DNA of 64,000 nucleotides, taken from assembly GCF_014645015.1 (NCBI RefSeq), contig NZ_BMLC01000002.1:496001-560000 (forward strand), in the 5' to 3' direction. The DNA comes from Salinibacterium xinjiangense. Lineage in GTDB: Bacteria; Actinomycetota; Actinomycetes; Actinomycetales; Microbacteriaceae. The position numbers were made by a program, and so were the translations under genes. Under the pieces are notes generated by a model that made no database searches, was not told the origin of the DNA, and saw only the letters and a list, made by a program, of their open reading frames with translations. Of the stretch, positions 6,991 to 14,195 are shown piece after piece; position 1 is the first letter of the stretch, and every line of letters begins with the position of its first letter.

Positions 6991-9435
6991 GTGGGAATTA
7001 CAGTCGTCAAGCGCAGTGGCGAGCGGGAGCCATACGACGCGAACAAGATCAACCTCGCGATCGAGGCCGTGACGGTCGGTCTTGATGACAACATCACCTG
7101 GGTGACGCAGATCGCCTCGGAGCTCGAGTTGACCCTGTTCGATGGCATCACCACCCAGCAGCTCGACGAAGCGGTCATCCAGGTCGCCCTGCAGAACGTC
7201 AAAGACGATCCCGCATTCGATGTCGTAGCAGCGCGACTGCTTCTCAAGACGATCTACAAGCGTGTGCTCGGCGACTATGAGACCTCGGCCGAACTCAAGG
7301 ACCTCCACCGGCAGCATTTCGCCGCCAACGTCGTCCGCGGTGTCGACGAAGGGCTGCTCGATCCGCGACTCGTCGAACTCTTCGACCTCGACTTCCTGTC
7401 GACGCAGCTTGAGCCCGCGCACGACGAACTGCTCAAATACATCGGTGTCGTCACGCTGAACAACCGCTACGGCATCAAGGGTCGCAATGGTGACGCCCTC
7501 GAGGTTCCGCAGTACTTCTGGATGCGCATCGCCATGGGGCTCTCGCTCAATGAGGCCGACCCCACCCAGGCCGCACTCGCCTTCTACAAGAAGATGTCGA
7601 CCCTCGAGTACCTGGCTGCCGGCTCGACACTCGTCAACGCCGGCACCGTGTATCCCCAGCTGGCCAACTGCTTCGTCATGGAGATGCAGGACGACATGGA
7701 GCACATCGCTAAGACCACACGCGATGTCATGTGGCTGACCAAGGGCACAGGCGGAATCGGGCTCTCGGTTACCAAGCTTCGCGCCCAGGGATCGCCCATC
7801 CGCTCGAACAACACCTCGTCGACGGGCCCCATCCCGTTCATGCACACCATCGACTCGATCCTGCGGGCGGTCAGCCGGGGCGGCAAGAAGTTCGGCGCCC
7901 TGTGCTTCTACATGGAGAACTGGCACATGGACTTCCCGGAGTTCCTCGAACTCCGCAACAACTCGGGCGACCCGTACCGCCGTACCCGTACCGCCAACAC
8001 CGCGGTCTGGATCAGCGATGAGTTCATGAAGCGCGTGCAGAACGACGACGACTGGTACCTCTTCGACCCGCTCGAGGTCACCGATCTTAACGAGCTGTAC
8101 GGCAAGGCGTTCTCGGCTCGCTACAACGAGTATGTCGCGATGGCCGAAGCGGGCCAGATGCACATGTTCAAAAAGATCACCGCTCGCGAGCAGTTCAAGT
8201 CGATCCTCATCTCACTTCAGACCACCAGCCACCCGTGGCTGACCTGGAAAGACACGATCAACAACCGCGCGCTCAACAACAACACGGGCACGATCCACCT
8301 CTCCAACCTCTGCACCGAGATCACGCTGCCGCAGGATGAAGACAACGTATCGGTCTGCAACCTCGCCTCGATCAACCTCTCGCGGCACCTGGATGACGCC
8401 GGGCGCCTCGACTTCGTGAAGATCGCCGAGAGTGCACGTCTGGCTGTGCGCCAGCTCGACAACCTCATCGACATCACACGCTCGAGCGTGGCAGAAGCCG
8501 ACTTCTCCAACCGGGAGAACCGTGCCGTCGGACTCGGCGTGATGGGCTTCACCGATGTCATCGAGAAGCTCGGCATCAGCTACGAGAGCGAAGAGGCATA
8601 CGACCTGATCGACGAGATCATGGAGTACGTCTCGTACGCCGCCATCGATGCCTCGACCGAACTGGCCAAGGAGCGTGGTGCCTACGCGAACTTCGAGGGC
8701 AGCCGCTGGGCACAGGGAATGGTTCCACTCGACTCGATCGCGCTTACCGAAGCCGACCGTGGCATGGAAATCAAGGTCAACCGCACAACTCGCCTCGACT
8801 GGGACGCCCTGCGCGTCAAGGTCAAGGGGGGAATGCGCAACGCGACGCTCATGGCGATCGCGCCGACCGCATCCATTGGTCTTGTCGCGGGTACGACCCC
8901 GGGCCTCGACCCGCAGTTCTCGCAGATCTTCAGCCGCTCCACTTCGAACGGTAAGTTCCTGGAGGTCAACCGCAACCTCGTGGTCGACCTGCAGAAGCTC
9001 GGAATCTGGGAGTCGACTCGCGAGGCGATCCTTCGCAGCCAGGGTGACATCCAGAACATCGCATCGATCCCCGACCACCTCAAGGCGGTGTACAAGACCA
9101 GCTTCCAGCTGTCGCCGTACTCCTTCCTGGAGGTTGCCGCCCGTGCCCAGAAGTGGATCGACCAGGCCATCAGCCGCAACATGTATCTCGAGACGCGTGA
9201 CCTCGGCGACATGATGGACATCTACTTCGCGGCATGGGAGCGCGGCGTGAAGACCACTTACTACCTGCACATGAAACCGCGCCACACCGCCGAGCAGTCG
9301 ACGGTCAAGGTCAACAAGTCCGAAGACATCGCGTCGTCGAACGCGACACCGGCGGCAGGTGCAGCGCAGTCTGCTCCGTCGTCGGCTCCTGCCCGCCGAG
9401 GGTTCGGCGGACTCGCACCCAAGGCGGGTGCCTGA
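6991..9435 (+). CDS. nrdA: Class I ribonucleotide reductase, alpha subunit
   Basis: 814 residues from GTG at 6991, preceded by AAGGGAG; longer in-frame starts would run through the NrdR boxes. The order is an ATP-cone domain (VVKRSGEREPYDANKINLAI, residues about 5-24), then the ten-stranded barrel. Active-site residues align with E. coli NrdA: C227 (QLANCF), N439, C441 and E443 (NLCTE), C456 (SVCNLAS), and the radical-transfer pair Y757-Y758. The enzyme reduces ribonucleoside diphosphates together with NrdB. Oddly, the C-terminus (GFGGLAPKAGA) carries no cysteine pair, although class I alpha subunits need one to re-reduce the active site. A following overlapping mini-ORF ends in CxxC and may supply it. 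Confidence 0.95.
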   Translation: MGITVVKRSGEREPYDANKINLAIEAVTVGLDDNITWVTQIASELELTLFDGITTQQLDEAVIQVALQNVKDDPAFDVVAARLLLKTIYKRVLGDYETSAELKDLHRQHFAANVVRGVDEGLLDPRLVELFDLDFLSTQLEPAHDELLKYIGVVTLNNRYGIKGRNGDALEVPQYFWMRIAMGLSLNEADPTQAALAFYKKMSTLEYLAAGSTLVNAGTVYPQLANCFVMEMQDDMEHIAKTTRDVMWLTKGTGGIGLSVTKLRAQGSPIRSNNTSSTGPIPFMHTIDSILRAVSRGGKKFGALCFYMENWHMDFPEFLELRNNSGDPYRRTRTANTAVWISDEFMKRVQNDDDWYLFDPLEVTDLNELYGKAFSARYNEYVAMAEAGQMHMFKKITAREQFKSILISLQTTSHPWLTWKDTINNRALNNNTGTIHLSNLCTEITLPQDEDNVSVCNLASINLSRHLDDAGRLDFVKIAESARLAVRQLDNLIDITRSSVAEADFSNRENRAVGLGVMGFTDVIEKLGISYESEEAYDLIDEIMEYVSYAAIDASTELAKERGAYANFEGSRWAQGMVPLDSIALTEADRGMEIKVNRTTRLDWDALRVKVKGGMRNATLMAIAPTASIGLVAGTTPGLDPQFSQIFSRSTSNGKFLEVNRNLVVDLQKLGIWESTREAILRSQGDIQNIASIPDHLKAVYKTSFQLSPYSFLEVAARAQKWIDQAISRNMYLETRDLGDMMDIYFAAWERGVKTTYYLHMKPRHTAEQSTVKVNKSEDIASSNATPAAGAAQSAPSSAPARRGFGGLAPKAGA

Positions 9436-9587
9436 TGCTCGCTGGAACTACGGGAATTGCACTGCTATCTCGCGACACCAGCGCCGAGGCAGTGATGCTG
9501 CCTCGGTTCGACACGGAATATCTCAGCACCGAATATTACGTACCGGTCGATCCGATGGACGACCTCCAATGCGACAGCTGCCAGTAA
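9435..9587 (+). CDS. 50-residue CxxC peptide between nrdA and nrdB
   Basis: The ATG at 9435 overlaps the nrdA stop (TGATG, bases 9433-9437), which favours translational coupling; AAGG lies about 10 bases upstream inside nrdA. The 50-residue product has an acidic, Tyr-rich middle (FDTEYLSTEYYVPVDP) and ends DLQCDSCQ, with cysteines at 46 and 49. Flexible C-terminal tails of class I and II reductase alpha subunits end in such a redox pair, and nrdA itself lacks one. The frame is -1 relative to nrdA. Possibilities are a separate redox-tail peptide, a frameshift-made NrdA extension, or a sequencing error that split the gene. The base run before the stop contains no classical slippery heptamer. 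The RBS AAAGGA of nrdB follows directly. Confidence 0.65.
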   Translation: MLAGTTGIALLSRDTSAEAVMLPRFDTEYLSTEYYVPVDPMDDLQCDSCQ

Positions 9588-9606
9588 ACGATCAAAGGAA
9601 CTAATC

Positions 9607-10602
9607 ATGGGAATTCTCGGAACAGGCCTCCAGGACGGCCTTCTGCTCAAGCCAATCAAATACCAGTGGGCCATGGACCTCTACGACCAGGCCGTTGCGA
9701 ACACCTGGTTCCCGAACGAGATCCAGCTCGGTGAGGACATCGCCGATTTCAAGAAGATGACGGATGAGGAACGTCACGCCGTCACCTTCCTGATGAGCTA
9801 CTTCAACCCGAACGAGCTGCTCGTCAACAAGGCTCTGGCCTTCGGCGTGTACCCTTACGTCTCCGCTGCGGAGTGCTCGCTGTACCTCGCGAAGCAGATG
9901 TGGGAAGAAGCCAACCACTGCATGAGCTTCGAGTACGTGCTCGAGACTTTCCCCATTGACCGCGAGGCCGCGTACAACTCTCACGTCAACATCCCGTCGA
10001 TGGCCCGCAAGGAGGAGTTCGAGCTCAAGTACATCCGCCGTATGACCGAGCAGACACTCGACATCAACACCACAGAGGGCAAGAAGGACTTCGTCCGCAA
10101 CCTGGTTGCGTACAACGTCATCCTCGAGGGCGTCTGGTTCTACTCGGGCTTCATGGTCGCCCTGAGCTTCCGTCAGCGCAACCTGCTGCGTAACTTCGGT
10201 TCGCTCATGGACTGGGTCGTGCGTGACGAGAGCCTGCACCTCAAATTCGGCATCAACCTGATCCTGACAGTCCTCGAAGAGAACCCCGACCTCCAGACCG
10301 AGGAATTCGCGGCAGAGATCAAGCAGATGATCGTGGATGCGGTCGAGATGGAAGAGCAGTACAACCGCGATCTCCTCCCGAACGGCATCCTCGGGCTGAA
10401 CGCCACGTACATCAACCAGTACGTGAAGTACCTGGCCGACCGTCGTCTCGAGGAGCTCGGTTTCGAGACTCACTACAACGTGTCTAACCCGGCGAAGTGG
10501 ATGGCCGCAGCCAATGACACCCTTCAGTTGGTGAACTTCTTCGAGTCGACGAACACGTCGTACGAGTCGAACGCTTCGGCAACCGTCGGGGCGAAGGTCT
10601 GA
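9607..10602 (+). CDS. nrdB: Class Ic ribonucleotide reductase, beta subunit (Phe at radical site)
   Basis: 331 residues. Predicted metal ligands are E70, E101, H104, E174, E208 and H211. Each is exactly 19 lower than the ligands of Chlamydia trachomatis R2 (E89, E120, H123, E193, E227, H230). The residue matching the radical tyrosine is F108 (EANHCMSF), as F127 in Chlamydia, and the first ligand is Glu instead of Asp. These are the defining features of subclass Ic, which uses a Mn(IV)/Fe(III) cofactor in place of a tyrosyl radical. It makes the oxidant that starts catalysis in NrdA. It lies 19 bases after the CxxC peptide gene, with AAAGGA upstream. The C-terminal peptide with a Tyr (TSYESN) should dock on NrdA. 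Confidence 0.95.
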   Translation: MGILGTGLQDGLLLKPIKYQWAMDLYDQAVANTWFPNEIQLGEDIADFKKMTDEERHAVTFLMSYFNPNELLVNKALAFGVYPYVSAAECSLYLAKQMWEEANHCMSFEYVLETFPIDREAAYNSHVNIPSMARKEEFELKYIRRMTEQTLDINTTEGKKDFVRNLVAYNVILEGVWFYSGFMVALSFRQRNLLRNFGSLMDWVVRDESLHLKFGINLILTVLEENPDLQTEEFAAEIKQMIVDAVEMEEQYNRDLLPNGILGLNATYINQYVKYLADRRLEELGFETHYNVSNPAKWMAAANDTLQLVNFFESTNTSYESNASATVGAKV

Positions 10603-10621
10603 CCGCCTGTAGAACGGTTTT

Positions 10622-11062
10622 CTAAAGAACGTTGATCGCCGTCGCGCGCCAGCGGCTGTCTAAACCCTCGAGTCTGAGGGCGACAGCCCTGGTGCGCACT
10701 CGGTTGTGCACAATGACGACCGCTTCGACCGCGCCATCCCGCGGTTCGAATTGGGAGATGGAACCGATCGAGAAGTGCGGCCGGGTAACCGCGCGCCCGG
10801 TGGCATGGCGGGCGCGGGCGCTCAGCACAACGCGCTTGAGCAGGTGCCGGTAGACGTCGTCGGTCACCCACCGGGAGATCTGCTCGAGATCCCGCGCTCC
10901 GGCCAGTATCTCGATTACAGCTCGAGTGAGGTTCTCGATCAGCGGTGACGGGTCGGGAAGCGCCGAGGTGCTGCTCGGTTGCTGCCCGAAGAACTCGTCC
11001 GGAACGAACCTCTGGCGCGTGGCGTGTAAGGGCGCGGCCGCGGACGGCGCGGTCGCTGACAT
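10622..11062 (-). CDS. Rv3235-family protein
   Basis: 146 residues from ATG at 11062; an upstream GTG at 11137 would add 25 residues but falls inside a palindrome. After a low-complexity N-terminus, the C-terminal domain (LTRAVIEILAGARDLEQISRWVTDDVYRHL... then RAVALRLEGLDSRWRATAINVL) matches the short actinobacterial family named after M. tuberculosis Rv3235. That family often lies near secA and has no known reaction. It is convergent with nrdB, 19 bases away, and no strong terminator is visible between them. Confidence 0.8.
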   Translation of the reverse strand: MSATAPSAAAPLHATRQRFVPDEFFGQQPSSTSALPDPSPLIENLTRAVIEILAGARDLEQISRWVTDDVYRHLLKRVVLSARARHATGRAVTRPHFSIGSISQFEPRDGAVEAVVIVHNRVRTRAVALRLEGLDSRWRATAINVL

Positions 11063-11135
11063 GGGGCCATCGGGTTGAGCTGCTGTGGTCACGCGATGCC
11101 CCAATCGATGGATCTGTGGAGTTGCGAATCGTTCC

Positions 11136-11151
11136 ACCCCCGTACGGGGGT
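11136..11151. promoter_or_regulatory. Perfect 16-bp palindrome (C5/G5)
   Basis: ACCCCCGTACGGGGGT is a perfect palindrome between the Rv3235-like gene and the next plus-strand gene. C-tract/G-tract dyads are seen in operators of CsoR/RcnR-type metal sensors, so a regulator site is possible; the type is not proven. It lies about 100 bases before the start at 11252 and covers an alternative GTG start of the minus gene. A DnaA box (TGTGGATAA) follows at 11203-11211. Confidence 0.4.
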
Positions 11152-11251
11152 AGGCATACTAAAGCAGTACGCGGGCCCCCGTGTCCATAGATATTTTGGC
11201 GCTGTGGATAACCTCCGCGATGTTCGCGCCCGCGCCGCTAGCGTCGCCGTC

Positions 11252-11854
11252 ATGCGCTGGGACAGTTTGTTCGACGACCTCGAGAGTCAGCTCGAGCGCG
11301 AGATCTCTATCGAGGAGAGCGACGTCGACGCTGAGGAAGAACGACTGCGGCTGGGAAGGCTGTCACTTCGTGATCGCCTGGTGGCTTTGCACAACGCCGC
11401 GGCCCGCGGCGACACCGTGCAGTTGGGGGTGACCCTCGCGCATGGCGAGCGGTTTGCTGTGCGTCCGGTGCTCGTCGGGCGTGACTGGTTCTCGGCCGAC
11501 GTGATCGATGGCTCGAGCCGTCAGCGGCAGTGCATCATCCCGCTGTATTCGGTGCTGGGTGTCAGCATCCCAGCTGCACGAGCACCGGGGAGTCTTCGGG
11601 ACAGCGAGGGCACCACGCATCCGGAATTGTCTGCTCGGCTGGGTCTCACCTTCGTACTGAGAGACCTGTGCCGCAGGCGTCGGGCCATCGATGTCGTCAC
11701 CCCGGCTGGAACCCTGCACGGCACCATCGACAGGGTAGGCAAAGACCACTTCGACCTGGCCATGCATGAACCCGGAGCACAGCGCCGAGCATCCGAAGTG
11801 AAGGAGCTGCGTCTGCTGCCCCTCGTCTCTGTGATGATGGTGCGGCTCTCGTAG
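11252..11854 (+). CDS. Conserved hypothetical protein
   Basis: 200 residues from ATG at 11252, where the protein begins MRWDSLFDDLESQLE. The N-terminal third is acidic and probably helical (residues 1-45). The rest is predicted mixed beta: a barrel-like stretch GVTLAHGERFAVRPVLVGRDWFSADVID, then a second similar one TPAGTLHGTIDRVGKDHFDLAMHE. The pairing of two such segments suggests a duplicated small beta-barrel fold. No catalytic motif or membrane segment. Genes of this kind lie beside the HTH/SAF/TadZ block in related actinobacteria, to my recollection, but no function is known. Confidence 0.7.
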   Translation: MRWDSLFDDLESQLEREISIEESDVDAEEERLRLGRLSLRDRLVALHNAAARGDTVQLGVTLAHGERFAVRPVLVGRDWFSADVIDGSSRQRQCIIPLYSVLGVSIPAARAPGSLRDSEGTTHPELSARLGLTFVLRDLCRRRRAIDVVTPAGTLHGTIDRVGKDHFDLAMHEPGAQRRASEVKELRLLPLVSVMMVRLS

Positions 11855-11921
11855 GTGCCGCCGTTGGTCAGGTGGCGTTGCCGGTCAGGTGCCGCTGCCG
11901 GTCAGGTGCCGCTGCCGGTCA
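11854..11921. repeat. 17-bp tandem repeat, four copies
   Basis: Units start at 11854, 11871, 11888 and 11905; the consensus is GGTGCCGCTGCCGGTCA, and a partial fifth copy follows at 11922. The last two full units are identical. The array fills the entire space between two convergent genes, from the last base of one stop codon into the other stop codon at 11919-11921. It was probably made by slipped replication. Copy number may vary between strains. Confidence 0.85.
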
Positions 11922-12200
11922 GGTGCCGTTCGGCTGACCGAACGGGATCTCGATGAGGTTCGAGTAGTCGGACTGGTTCCAGAGATTTATACGCCTCGTC
12001 TGCTCGTACATCGCAGCGATGTACGACTCGAGCACGCTGCGTTCGATGCGCCACTGCCCGCTCGCTCCGACTTTGATCGCAGGTAATTCGCCCGATCGCA
12101 CCAGCGCATACGCCTGGTTTGCCGAGATGTTGAGCAGCTCGGCCGTGTCGCCGAGCGTGAGGAACCGCCCGAGTTGTTCGGTAGAAGTCGCGTCATCCAT
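11919..12200 (-). CDS. Helix-turn-helix DNA-binding protein (excisionase/BldC-like)
   Basis: 93 residues from ATG at 12200. Residues about 12-60 (FLTLGDTAELLNISANQAYALVRSGELPAIKVGASGQWRIERSVLESYI) form the MerR-like winged HTH of the HTH_17 family, to which excisionases and the developmental regulator BldC belong. A C-terminal tail (NLWNQSDYSNLIEIPF) is not part of the fold. The upstream in-frame extension is unlikely, because it would overlap the promoter region containing a DnaA-type box at 12240-12248. It is chromosomal and beside conserved genes, so it is more likely a BldC-like regulator than a phage excisionase. Confidence 0.8.
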   Translation of the reverse strand: MDDATSTEQLGRFLTLGDTAELLNISANQAYALVRSGELPAIKVGASGQWRIERSVLESYIAAMYEQTRRINLWNQSDYSNLIEIPFGQPNGT

Positions 12201-12239
12201 GTATCGAGTATGAAACGGGAGCGGCGTCCGTGGGCGGCA

Positions 12240-12248
12240 TGTGGATAA
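12240..12248. promoter_or_regulatory. Perfect DnaA box TGTGGATAA
   Basis: TGTGGATAA, the complement of TTATCCACA, lies in the 122-base divergent space between the HTH gene and the SAF gene. An identical box sits at 11203-11211, upstream of the gene at 11252. Two perfect copies within 1.1 kb, both non-coding, is more than chance would favour. No AT-rich unwinding region or dnaA/dnaN genes are nearby, so this is not an origin. Confidence 0.45.
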
Positions 12249-12322
12249 CTTTCGCCGTGAATATGCTGCACTCGCGACCATAGTTCCGAGGCGCCAGTCG
12301 GGACGCCGCAGGGAGTGGACCC

Positions 12323-12952
12323 ATGAAGAATCATTCACGGCAGGGGCGCGGCTTCGCGGTAGACCCGCGGCTTCTTATCGGTCTCGTGCTGGTCATCGGT
12401 TCGGTAGCTGCGGTCGTCGCCATCGTGTCGACGGCCGACGAAACCGTGCAGGTCTACTCCGCCAGCACCTCCTTGACGCCCGGGGACCGCATCTCGCTGG
12501 CCGACCTCGACACCAGCAACGTGCGACTGGCCGGGGTCGGCTCGCTCTACCTGCTGCCGGGAGACGTTCCGGACGGTGGTTTCGTGGTCACGCGGGCTGT
12601 CGACGAGGGTGAACTGATTCCAGCGTCGGCAGTCGGCAGCGTGAGCGGACTGCGGTTGACCTCGCTCGTGCTCAACGTGAATGGCGCGCTCGCGGCATCC
12701 ATCGAATCAGGCTCAATAGTCGACGTGTGGTCGTCCCGAGAGGTTGCGAACGGCCAGTTCGGGCCACCCGCAGTGATCGTAGCCGGTGCCACGGTCGTAC
12801 GACTCGTGCAGTCGGAGACGATCATGGCTGGCGGGGTATCGATGGCGGTGGAGGTGCTGGTGCCGAAGGCGCGGATAGCCAGGGTGCTGGAGGCTGTGTC
12901 TAACTCCGATGCGATGTCGATCGTGCCCGCCACCATTCCCGGCCGGCGCTGA
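12323..12952 (+). CDS. SAF-domain protein, CpaB/RcpC-like
   Basis: 209 residues. A membrane helix at about 16-38 (LLIGLVLVIGSVAAVVAIVSTA) is followed by an SAF domain: QVYSASTSLTPGDRISLADL and then VTRAVDEGELIPASAV. The arrangement matches the pilus-assembly protein CpaB/RcpC, in which SAF binds envelope polymers. It ends 1 base before the TadZ-like gene, so the two are translationally linked. No other tad genes (tadA, tadB, pilin) are present in the window, so this pair is probably an orphan remnant or works with distant genes. Confidence 0.75.
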   Translation: MKNHSRQGRGFAVDPRLLIGLVLVIGSVAAVVAIVSTADETVQVYSASTSLTPGDRISLADLDTSNVRLAGVGSLYLLPGDVPDGGFVVTRAVDEGELIPASAVGSVSGLRLTSLVLNVNGALAASIESGSIVDVWSSREVANGQFGPPAVIVAGATVVRLVQSETIMAGGVSMAVEVLVPKARIARVLEAVSNSDAMSIVPATIPGRR

Positions 12953-12953
12953 G

Positions 12954-14186
12954 ATGGCACGCATCGCGATCGCGCTGCCCGTCGCGCTTGAAGACCGCGT
13001 GTCTGACGACGCCGTGAGGCACGGGCACGACGTTGTTGCCCGCAGCGCCAGTGCGCTTGAGCTTGCATCCCTCGTCGGGCCGGTGGCTCCGGATATCGTC
13101 ATTGTCGCCTCAGAGCCGCGATACCTCACCGACAGGGTGCTCGCATCCTGCGACGACGCCGGGGTGCGACTCATCGCTCTCGCTACCGATGATGCCGGGC
13201 GCAGGCATGCTGCCTCGCTCGGAATCTTCGAGTCGATGGATGCCGCGTCCCCCTGGCCCGACATCGAAAAGGTGATCGCGGGCGCGGGCCGCGAGCTGAT
13301 CCCCGCGCTACGACGGGCCGCCCGTGGTTCCGTCATCGCGGTATGGGGTCCCGCCGGTTCCCCTGGCCGCACGACCATCGCGATCGGAATCGCTGCAGAA
13401 CTCGCAGCGATGGGGCACAGTGTCGCGCTGGCCGACGTGGACACGCACGGAGCATCCATCGCTCCCGCCCTCGGCATGCTCGACGAGGCACCCGGTTTTG
13501 CTGCAGCCTGTCGCCTCGCCGGCAATGACACTCTCACCCAGCTCGAACTCGAGCGGATAGCCCAGCGCTACGAATCGACGCTTGGCGGGTTCTGGGTGCT
13601 GACCGGCATCGGGCGGCCGAGTCGATGGCCCGAACTGTCGGGAGAGCGGGTGGCGACCACGATCGCCCGGTGCCGCTCGTGGGTGGACTACACGATCCTC
13701 GACACCAGTTCGAGCCTGGAGAACGATGAAGAGATCTCCAGTGACCTCTTCGCGCCCCGACGCAATGCCGCGGCAGTGACCGCCGTGCGTGAGGCCGACA
13801 GCATCGTGGCAGTCGGGTCGGCGGATCCTGTGGGGCTGTCGAGATTCCTGCGGGCACACGTCGACATGATTGAGACGGCCTCGACGAACGATGTGACGGT
13901 CGTGATGAACCGGATTCGGGCATCCGCGATCGGAATGAATCCTCACGCCCAGGTGACCCAGACGCTGTCGAGATTCGGCGGAATCGAGTCGCCCGTGCTC
14001 GTGCCGCACGATCAGGCGGGTCTCGATGGGGCCGTCTTGAGCGGCAGGACTCTCGCGGATTCGGCGCCACGGTCACCGGCTCGCACCGCGATCCGGTCGA
14101 TGGTGATGTCACGGCTCGTGCCGGAACCGCCACCGGAGCGGAGGAGCCTGCGCAGCCGGTTCAGGCTGGCCCGGGCCACGGGCTAA
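12954..14186 (+). CDS. TadZ/CpaE-like MinD-family ATPase
   Basis: 410 residues. The N-terminal 110 residues resemble a receiver-like domain (VAPDIVIVASEPRYLTDRVL). The ATPase domain begins at VIAVWGPAGSPGRTTIAI (about 127-144), then DVDTHGASIAPALGML and the switch region DYTILDTSSSL. The P-loop has Arg139 where classical Walker A motifs have Lys (GRTT rather than GKTT), a form typical of actinobacterial TadZ-like proteins. Such proteins mark the pole for pilus assembly, and ATP turnover may be weak. It is coupled to the SAF gene upstream and followed after 9 bases by pdtaS. Confidence 0.78.
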   Translation: MARIAIALPVALEDRVSDDAVRHGHDVVARSASALELASLVGPVAPDIVIVASEPRYLTDRVLASCDDAGVRLIALATDDAGRRHAASLGIFESMDAASPWPDIEKVIAGAGRELIPALRRAARGSVIAVWGPAGSPGRTTIAIGIAAELAAMGHSVALADVDTHGASIAPALGMLDEAPGFAAACRLAGNDTLTQLELERIAQRYESTLGGFWVLTGIGRPSRWPELSGERVATTIARCRSWVDYTILDTSSSLENDEEISSDLFAPRRNAAAVTAVREADSIVAVGSADPVGLSRFLRAHVDMIETASTNDVTVVMNRIRASAIGMNPHAQVTQTLSRFGGIESPVLVPHDQAGLDGAVLSGRTLADSAPRSPARTAIRSMVMSRLVPEPPPERRSLRSRFRLARATG

Positions 14187-14195
14187 CCTGAAAGC

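Noticed and set aside
6907-8163. Minus-strand open frame of 418 codons within nrdA
   Set aside because: Complementary to a near-certain reductase gene. It shows no domain and arises because nrdA codons avoid stops on the other strand.
9421-9437. Programmed -1 frameshift at the nrdA end
   Set aside because: The bases before TGA do not form a slippery X XXY YYZ heptamer in frame, and no strong downstream structure is evident. Re-initiation at the overlapping ATG is simpler.
11203-12248. Replication origin
   Set aside because: Only two perfect DnaA boxes, no AT-rich stretch, and no dnaA, dnaN or parAB near.
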